From: Saururus chinensis
Lineage: Eukaryota > Streptophyta > Magnoliopsida > Piperales > Saururaceae
Reading direction: 5' to 3'
DNA: 64,000 bases
Assembly (NCBI GenBank): GCA_035235625.1
Contig: CP141150.1
Coordinates: 28,350,756-28,414,755, forward strand
Shown here: piece after piece, positions 56,285-64,000 of the stretch
How positions within the stretch are numbered: position 1 is the first letter of the stretch
How the letters are laid out: every line of letters starts with the position of its first letter
Notes under the pieces: model-generated
What the model was told of the DNA's origin: nothing
Database searches by the model: none
The model's input: the letters and a program-made list of their open reading frames with translations, nothing else
Translations under genes and position numbers: made by a program

Positions 56285-57112
56285 GGGAAATTTATTTAAA
56301 TAATAATTTTTTAAAAAATATTTACTAATTTAGATTATTTTGAAAAATATTTTTAAAAGTAGAGTTACTTTTTATCACGCACGCGCCACGCCAGCCAAGT
56401 AGCTAGTGCCTAAAGGACGAAATCAATAGAGTCCAATGACTGATTTTGTCTTTTAAAAAAATGAAATCAGTACTTCCCTCTCTTCTCTTTCTCTTCTCCC
56501 TCTTCACTCTCTCTCTTTTTTCTCTTCACTCTCTCTCTCCTCTCTCTCTCTTTTCACTCTCCTTTTTCTCTCTCTCTCCTCTCTCTCTCTCTCTCTTCTC
56601 TTCTCTTTCTCTTCCTTCTCTATCTTTCTCCACCCTCTCTCCTCTTTCTCTCTCTTCTCTCTCTCCTCTCTCACTCCACTCTCTCTCTCTCCTCTATCTC
56701 TCTATTCATTCTCTTAAAGAGGAGAGAAAGAAGGGAAAGAGAAGAGAGAGTGGAGAGAGAGATAAGAGAAAGAAGAGGAGAGAATAGAGGGAGAGTGGAG
56801 AGAGAGAGAGAAGAGGAGAGAATAGAGGGAGAGTGGAGAGAGAGAGAGAAGAGGAGAGAATAGAGGGAGAGTGGAGAGAGAGAGAAGAGAGAGAGTGAAG
56901 AGAGAGAGAGAGAGAAGAGGAGGAGAGAGAGGGTGAAGAGAGGGAAACACTGATTTAAAAAAATCAATTTTTTTTTTTAAAAAGCCATGCAGGCGCCAAC
57001 TGCTTGGCTGGCGCCTGAGTGACAAAAAGCAACACCACTTTGGGAAATATTTCCCAAAGTAGTCTAAATTGGTAAATAATTTTTTAAAAATTATTATTTA
57101 AATAAATTTTCT
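56285..57112. mobile_element. Mutator-like fold-back element related to the Pack-MULE
   Basis: The left end GGGAAATTTATTTAAATAAT and right end (…attatttaaataaattttc) are inverted and match the ends of the Pack-MULE at 45731, including the ttgggaaatatttcccaaag, gctggcgcctga and gacgaaatcaa inner parts. The interior is a large inverted pair: a CT tract (56470-56705) facing a GA tract (56712-56940). A 9-bp duplication is not clear (TCCTCAATT on the left against TACATCATT on the right). It lies about 0.23 kb upstream of the BORCS6-like start codon. Confidence 0.65.
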
Positions 57113-57500
57113 TACATCATTTTACTCCATAAATTTTTTTATGAATTTATAAGTAAAATTAGCTACTAAAAAATTATTGAGGTACATATAAAATTATTTT
57201 TTATAAATAAATATGTCATATGCACCTTAATAATCTCTGAAAAAATATTTTGCTAACTAGTTTGCATGACTAGTGGACGTACGGAGGGGGGAACTGAGAC
57301 AAGTCCTAATTACCTCTACTAAAATATTTAAAATTTTTTGCACATCCTTAAATATAGAAATTTTTTTCTTACTTGACCCTTAAATTACCTCTTTTTCCCT
57401 CCTCCTCCGGCACCAGCACCAGCTGCGGGGCCGATGACTTCTTCCTCCCCATCTCAACATCCTCTCCCCCACAAGATGTATGTGAACTCGCCACTTTTTG
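57113..57500. other. Intergenic, no gene seen
   Basis: AT-rich sequence followed by a short GC-rich patch (about 57400-57480). Positions 57225-57245 (tatgcaccttaataatctct) resemble 56260-56280 (tatgcaccccaataatcctc) on the other side of the fold-back element, so a short direct repeat brackets it. No gene recognised. Confidence 0.4.
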
Positions 57501-58353
57501 TTTGTCCAACAAGTCTATATAAAACGAAAACCAAGCGGAAGCCTATGAATTCCCAGCCTACTATTGGTTTTATAATAAAATATATAAAAATTTAGAAGGG
57601 AATGGATGATTAATTATGAAAAAATGGGAACTTTAATTGATGGGCAAGTAGCTTTCAAAGAGAAGAGAGGGAGACTCCTCTTTCATTCAAAAAATAGAGC
57701 ATAGTTTTTTCACCAAGCCAAGTCACACAATGCTTCATTTACTCTAGGAACTAAAATACCCAAATTACCCTTTTTTGTCATTACATTTTAACACTCCCCC
57801 TTAATAACATATTTTTGAACACCTAACATTTCTTTAAAGTAATGAAATTTGCCTCTAGAAAGAGCTTTGGTGAAGATGTCCATTAGTTGTTCTTCAATCT
57901 TGCAATACTTGAGTTGTATCTCTTCATTCTCAACAGTTTCTCTAATGAAGTGATACTTGATAGTAATGTGTTTGGTTTGGCGATGATAGACATGGTTATT
58001 TATCATTGCAATGGCCGACTTGTTGTCACACATAAGTGGAGTAGCTTCTCTTTGCTTTTCACCCATATCTTCTAAAATTCTTCTAAGCCATGTTACTTGA
58101 GTACTTGCCATTGATGCAGACACATATTCGGCCTCCACTGTAGATAGAGCAACACAATGACACTTCTTTGAATCCCATGAAAACACACTTAGACCTAAGA
58201 GAGAAAGCATATCTGGAAGTACTTTTCTTATCATCAACACTTCTGGCCCAATCACTTTCACAAAAGCCAATTAAGTTTGCATCAACTTTTTTCTCATATT
58301 AAATGTCATAATCAAGTGATATACCTTGAATGTACCTCAAGACTCTTTGTAAT
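57500..58353 (-). mobile_element. Ty1/copia fossil, RNase H and 3' end
   Basis: Minus strand. Near 58345-57790 it shows the end of reverse transcriptase/RNase H (RVLRYIQGISLDYD, ALSTVEAEYVSASMA, CDNKSAIAMINN, KHITIKYHFIRE) and a short C-terminal tail, then a polypurine tract (GGGGGAGTG in that orientation, near 57797) and the start of the 3' LTR, which contains a TATA-like stretch near 57520. It is broken, with a few breaks. It is a different copia lineage from the fragments at 1-28 kb. A large LTR is inserted at its upstream side at 58354. Confidence 0.85.
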
Positions 58354-61300
58354 TGTAACGTCCTAGAATTTTTTAAATTTTTGAAGTTGACCACATGGAA
58401 ATTAGGGTATTTGACCCCTTGATATTCTTGTGCTAATAACTTACTCAATGCTTGGAATTGGTAGTTGGGCCTATGTGGATGAAAAGAAGACAGAAATAGC
58501 TTCGAAGTACCACTAAGAACGTACAAATCGGAGTTCGGATGAAGAGATGCGATCGTTCAAAGTTGAACATAATGCGTATGACCTATTTACCCGAATTGGA
58601 AGCGCGAATTGTCAGTTTAGGTCACTATACGGGCCTGATTAATTAAAGTCACATAAATTAATTTTTAGGGTCTCAATTAGGTTGCTCAAGTGAAGAGGTT
58701 TTGGCCCAACTTCTAAAGGGATTAGGAACCCTAATCCTCATGCTTATAAAAAGAGGCTTATTAGGGTTTTTAAAGAAAGCTCTTAGTTTTTGGCTTGAGG
58801 GGAAGGAGGAGAAGCCGCCGAAGAAGTTCCGGCGAGGCCGATCAACAACGATAGGGAGGAGCTTGCTCGAACACCGGTGGTTGCAAGGTAAGATCGCTTA
58901 CTAATGTTATTTTAGTACTAACCATTTTAAGTTGCATGAAGAATCATTTTAATTTGATTTAATTCTGTCTTAATTAAGTTATACGCACTTTGGCCCTCAC
59001 CAGATTATTGACCGGAGGGAGGCCAGTGTGTGGGATGGATAATGGCCATTGCCAGAAGGCATTGCGTCAGCATGGCCAGGCTGTTGTCACTGTCGGTGGT
59101 CAGGTCATCGTTTGGTAGGCCGGCAGGAGAGGAGTGGCCAATGATTAGCATTTTTCTCCTTTCTTCCTCCCCTCCTGCAGAACAAAGGGTAGAGACCGGT
59201 GTGCAGGCCACCAGATCGCATGGCAGTGTGCCGCTACCTTTCACCCCTTTGCTCTCCACCCATTTCCATCTCATACCCACCGTCAGGCTGCTGTGGAGTT
59301 GTCGTGCGATATCTCCGCAAACCGTTGTCGCTCCTCTCCCTTGCTCGCTATGAAATATCAAATGGGGAGGAGGGTGTGTGGACTGCAACCGCGGTCCGAC
59401 GACGGGACTAGGACTTTCGGAATCGCCGAATTTTGGCGATCCGGTCAAGCCATTGTCGACAGTGGCTGCCGTTGTCACTCGACCTTGGTAAATAAAAAAA
59501 AGGGAAAGCCCATTTGGCCATGGGCCGGCCACCCACCAGTTATTGGGCCAGGGCCATCTAAATCGCCTCAAGGCTACGATTCGGTCAGCCTTGGCCTTGC
59601 CCCGCAGCGCGGCCGGTGGTGGCACCCCTGGAGTCCAGGAAGGCCTCTGGCCGTCACCAGGGAAGATGACCCACTCCGCAGGTCATCGATTTCGGTTCGG
59701 GCCCAGGTCAGGTCACCCCGCCCATTTGGCTCGGGTTTATTTAAAAAAAATACCCTTGAACCGGCCCCGGTTCAGTGGGTTAATGAATTGGGAGAAATTT
59801 GTAAAAATTAGCGAATGACTGGCAGAGCAGGTTGAGTCTCTTGACAAAGTTTCAAATTGGGAAAGATCCAAAGTGTATAAAATGACTATTTTACCCTTAG
59901 AAGTGAACCGTAGTAATATTTAATTACCCGTCTCAGGCTCCGGTTCAGGGTGGTTTAGATGTTAGAAAATTTTGAAAAAAATACCTAACGATTGAAGGAG
60001 CATTGTGAGTGACATGACCAAGTTCCACCTTGGGGAAAAATCTCAAAGACTATAAAATAACTATTTTACCCTTATAGCCAAGTTGCGGTTTACTTACCCG
60101 ACTTAGGGTCTCTAGTTCAGAGGCCTATGAGTGGATTTAAAAATAGGGAAAAATCCTAGTAAGAGTTTAATGTGTAGCCTAAATATATAATAAAACACAT
60201 AGTGAGGAATAATACCAGTAAGTGGATAATGATCATTTTTCTCCTAGGGTTAAGGGTAAAGTGTTAAGTCAACTAAAGTTGGTTCAAGGGGCACACGACC
60301 CTAGCAAATACCAGGAAAATTACCCTGGGTCCATGATGTCAAGTAGTACCCTTGAGCCAGATTTTAGATCCATTAGAAGTCAATAAGGCTTTGAATAAAA
60401 TAATAGAAGTACCCATTTGAGTGGATCGCACATATTAGTGTGAGTTGATTGAGATTGAAGCCTTGGGAGAGGGCAATGACTTAAAATTAATAGAAGGGCA
60501 ATGAAATGACCAGAATGACCCGAGGGTGGGTACCATAGCCCCATGTGGTAGAATTAGCTTAATGCCCTTAGGGGTAGTATATTCCATTTTTTTTGAAATA
60601 GATAACCTAGCTAACCAAGAGTTAGGGTACCCTATAATGATGTTAAATGACTTCAAAAGAAAGGGGTGTGACTAGTAAGTGATACGAAGACCTTTACAAG
60701 TCACAGTGTCATGGGAAATAAGGGGAAAAACCCTAATTCTCAGGGATTAAGGCAGTGTATTACACGTGTTTGTAATGCAGCACACCAATCTACTAGGGTA
60801 GTATATACATAACTCGCATGATGCGTTAAAGTTATCTACATTCTCAGGCTTAAATTCGCTAAGCCCTAACCCTACAAATGAGTGCAATGAGCCTCTGTTT
60901 ATTATTATGAACTTGTATGACTTGATGATGTTTATGTTGCATACTTTGATGCATGCTTTTATTATTGATATGTTAGTTTATAATGGTAACTTGAGATTAA
61001 TGAAGATTAATAAAGAGATATTGGTTTCCGTTAGATTTGGGAGAGAACATCTAATCAAGATAAAGATTAAAATATCCTCAATAAGGTTTGGGACTGGTTC
61101 ATTGAGTGAACAGGGCCCTGACATAGAATTTACCTTGGTTAATGAACCAAGGGTAGTTATGGGAGTTTACCCTATTCTCATGGGGACTATTATGGTTTGG
61201 GATGTTCTCTGAGTCATAGCCCAGTGGATGAGCTATTTATTAGGCAGATTCATAATGTGAAGAGGACCCAAATGGTTGGGCAAATACTTAACTGGATAAA

Positions 61301-62048
61301 AATAATCTAGTCTAAGTTTCGAATGGTTGGGGGAGTCAGTGGTCATACAGACCGTAGGCTTCTATGGGTTATATTATTTATGTCTTTGCGGACATTGCTC
61401 CCAGAGTTGGGAGGGTGGAGATTGTGATACTTGTACACTTTCTTCACTTCCACAACGGTTTGGGTATTGGTTAGCGAGGTCTTTACCATGGGTTTTTCAC
61501 ATGACCATATAGTGCGTACAAAAAATAAAGTTACATGTGCATCATGAAAGACTTATGTTGCTCGCTAATCTGTGTCCATGAGCACAGTTGACATCCTCTT
61601 CTCCAAATTTGTGGTAGGCTATTGAGAGCCCCGAGGATTTGGGTCGAACAATTGTTAAGCAGTCTACTCCAATGTTGAAGTCTTATGTCTAGGAATTTCT
61701 TTGAGAGTTGAGTTATTTTTGAGTTAATACGTATTTATATTATGTTAAACCTAGAGTTGGGTTAAAATGATGAAAGGTGATTAGTGTCATATGTCATTTT
61801 AGTTGGCATATGATGTGTCTATTAGTCCAAGAGGTTGGACATGAGTATTAATTATTAAACAAGGATTGTGAGATAATTAATGATATTATTTGTTGTTGAT
61901 TGCTAATTAGCACAAGTAGAATAATTAAAGGACTTGCGTAAAATATAGGTTCATTAAAAATACTTAAGCATTGCATGTTTGATGCTATGCTTCTTGAGAT
62001 ACTGTACTGTCTAGGCATAACTACATTTGGATTCGAACTTGTTGGAAC
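58354..62048 (+). mobile_element. Truncated large LTR (Tekay/Del-like) inserted in copia
   Basis: Begins TGTAACGTCCTAGAATTTTT directly after GTAAT in copia RNase H sequence and runs about 3.7 kb with the same layout as the solo LTR at 9856, for example 60190-62045 against 13020-14760. It has a TATA-like stretch near 58745. Its right end is missing: matching stops near 62048 where other sequence begins. No coding domains. GC-rich open frames near 59005-59811 match the corresponding LTR region at 10500-11000 and are not genes. Confidence 0.75.
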
Positions 62049-62261
62049 CCTTCTTTTTTTTATATATATATTGAACCCAAGCCGGGTATGCAGTTCCAGC
62101 TCGGAATCGAGCTGCACCCGCATACCCTCTTGTGGGTCGTCTTCCTCGTGGAGATGCCTGCAGGCTTTGCAAGGAGCGGCTGGATCAAATCCAGTCGGTG
62201 CGACGCCTATCTGTAGATTCTAAAAGTCACCCATGAAATGACCAAAATTTCTAACTGCCGG
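62049..62261. other. Unassigned segment with small hairpin
   Basis: A stretch with ttttttttatatatatat at its left, then agctcggaatcgagct, a small palindrome, and a GC-richer part. It is not a tRNA: no full cloverleaf or box B pattern was found. It separates the truncated LTR from the GATACG element. Origin unknown. Confidence 0.3.
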
Positions 62262-62835
62262 TCAAGGAAGGCCGTATCGGCCGAAACCGATACGGTACGG
62301 GGGACGATACGCCCCCCACATGAATATATCGATACACTATTAAAAAAATAATTTTATTTATTTTAAAATAAATTTTTATTTAAAAAAATATTTTTTTTAA
62401 AAAAAATTGAAATTCTTTTCTTAAAAACAAAAACACAATTCAAACCCAAATCCTTTTAAAGTTTATGTTTTTGTTATATTAAAAATAATATTTTTAAAGT
62501 TATATGAGATGAATACGGGTAGGTCCATACAATTTACATAATTATTTTTTTCCATATAGTGCTCCACAAATATACATTTATTTAAATATATAACTTAGAC
62601 TCATATTAAGCATATTATTTGGTTTTAAAATAAATTAATTTTAGAGCACTTAATATGGGAAAGAATGAACAATAATTTGTATGAGACAGAGAACATAATA
62701 GTGTATAGTTCCAAATGAACTAATTTTAGAATACACGTATCAGTTGATACGAAATTCTACAGTCTTATTATGCTCTAAAACAAGTATTATAATGATATAT
62801 TATTAGTTATAATATTTTTTTATGTCTATAAAAGG
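62262..62835. mobile_element. GATACG-palindrome element, right-truncated copy
   Basis: Matches the left two thirds of the element at 11450-12320: ggtacgggggacgatacgcc ... ccccacatg, then the same AT-rich body with tagtgctccacaa and attttagagcacttaatatg. It ends at about 62835 in CT-rich sequence, losing the right inverted end. No coding capacity. Confidence 0.6.
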
Positions 62836-63130
62836 GTTTCTCTCTTCTACTCTCCTCTCTCTCTACCTCTCTACCCACTCTCTTTTCTCTCCTCTCTCTC
62901 TTTCCCTATCTCCTCTCTTCTCTCCTCTCTCTCTCTTTACCTCTCTCCTCTCTCTCTCATGCGTAGCATAAGCCCCAGCTCTGACAAATAGATGTGTGTG
63001 AGCAGGGAAATTTATTTTTGATAATTTTTTTACTATAAACTATACATTAGATTTAATAAAAATAAATTTAAAAGTTATAGCAACGTATAGAAAATACATT
63101 ACTAATACCCTTGGCATTAGTAATGTACTA
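62836..63130. mobile_element. CACTA-related CT-rich fragment
   Basis: CT tract (62836-62960) followed by cataagccccagctctgaca and agggaaatttatttttg, matching the body of the CACTA at 48578-48640 (gagccccaactctgagga). It is a fragment with neither terminus. Confidence 0.6.
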
Positions 63131-64000
63131 CACAATACAACAAAAAGGACTATTATCGATGCTTATAAGCGTCTCAAAGAATAGTCTAAGCGTCGCTGCT
63201 GACTATTAGCGATGTTTACAAATGGTCAATAAAACATAAGTCATTATAGCTCATTAGCGACTTTTAATACAAAACGGCACTAATAGTGCAACATTAGCGA
63301 CGTTTATCGATGTGTCACTAATACTAAATTATTAGCGATGCATAATGATTAAGCTATTAGTGACACTTTACTAAACATTGCTAATATAAAAATATTTAAA
63401 AAAATAAAAAATAACAGCTCATTAGTGATGCAGAGTAATAAGTGTCGCTAATAATTAATTATTAGCAACGCTTGATTATGCGTCACTAATATAAAGATAT
63501 TTTAAAAAATAATAAAAAATAGTGTTTCACAACGCATATGTAAAGTGTTGTTAAAGAAAAAATATATTTAAAAAATATGAATTTTGTGTATTAGCAATGC
63601 TTTATGCAGCGTCACTAATAATTCATAAAATTTTAAAAAATAAAAAAATCCTTTAGCAACGCTTTGATAAGCATCGTTAAAAACTTCAAAAAAATTTAAA
63701 AAAAAATCCTGCGGTAGGTGGTATTATTTGAGTGGCACCGGAATTTGGCAAAAGTGTTGAATATGATGCTGGTGGGAGGTGGGGGCACAAAGGGAGGGAG
63801 GATGTGGTGATCGGGGAGACAAGGGCGGACCCGGGGAGAGGAGGTGGGGATCCAGGGAGGGGGTGGGTGGGCCCCCCTTCTCTCCCCCCCCCCCCACCCT
63901 CCCCTGCGTTGAGGGCAAGGGGGAGCGGGAGGAGGAGGGGGAGGGAGGAAGAATTGATCTAGTAAATGGGAAGGAGGGGAGGGAGAGAACTGATCTAGTA
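63131..64000. mobile_element. CACTA element left end, runs off the window
   Basis: Starts CACAATACAACAAAAAGGAC, a slightly changed CACTACAACAAAAAGGAC terminus, followed by subterminal hairpin units (attagcgatg, tagcgacgtttatcgatgtg) and at about 63716 the GC-rich patch (ggcaccggaatttggc) that also occurs near 8745, 19360 and 27105. The G-rich part (63770-63960) is low complexity; open frames in it are not genes. The right end lies beyond 64000. Confidence 0.7.

Noticed and set aside
56285-57112. Firm 9-bp target duplication for the fold-back element
   Set aside because: The flanks TCCTCAATT and TACATCATT agree at only about half the positions, so the boundary rests on the shared ends alone.

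Overview
This is a plant nuclear (angiosperm) genomic window. The evidence is an intron-bearing LRK10-type receptor kinase gene, Ty1/copia and chromovirus (Tekay/Del-type) Ty3/gypsy fossils, CACTA elements, Mutator-like elements with 9-bp target duplications, a tRNA-derived SINE, and fragments of plant gene families (EXO70, AP2/ERF, glyoxal oxidase). The species cannot be named from the sequence alone. No prokaryotic operons, CRISPR arrays or rRNA genes were seen.

Region 1-32 kb is a decayed tandem cluster of LRK10L (GUB_WAK-type) receptor genes. It ends in one gene that looks whole: 27856-31832, three exons, predicted 635 aa, with signal peptide, GUB_WAK ectodomain, membrane helix and non-RD kinase. 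Upstream lie at least seven other copies of the first exon or its 5' end (about 1418, 4269, 4528, 6170, 9506, 23587, 23845 and 25497), plus an exon-1 tail at 16865. None of them is followed by a kinase exon. A composite block at about 3.74-9.6 kb is repeated at about 23.13-28.0 kb. Each block holds LRK10L type A, B and C first exons, an intron with an LRR-like remnant, a CACTA fragment, a copia integrase fragment and another type A first exon. Copia gag/integrase fragments recur six times with a shared right-hand breakpoint. A 5.4-kb solo LTR (9856-15273) and a 4.76-kb non-coding CACTA element (18365-23126) are inserted in the cluster.

Region 32-43 kb is a broken chromovirus with a 4.1-kb solo LTR (36423-40533) inside it. 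Region 43-50 kb is a second CT-rich CACTA element with a clear right end at 49172. It carries a nested reverse-strand solo LTR (43666-45159) and a nested 2.08-kb Pack-MULE (45731-47806) that captured pieces of an AP2/ERF gene and an EXO70 gene. To its right is a broken glyoxal-oxidase-like gene.

Region 50-57 kb holds the second host gene that looks whole: a five-exon minus-strand gene (56056-53604) coding for a predicted 150-aa coiled-coil protein resembling the BORCS6 subunit of the BORC lysosome-positioning complex. A Mutator-like fold-back element related to the Pack-MULE sits about 0.23 kb upstream of its start codon. Region 57.5-64 kb is nested transposon debris: a copia 3' end, a truncated large LTR, a GATACG-palindrome element, and the left end of another CACTA that runs off the window.

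Only two genes look functional (LRK10L and the BORCS6-like gene). They are unrelated in role, and the rest is transposon and pseudogene material. Splice sites and protein assignments were read by eye, without database searches.
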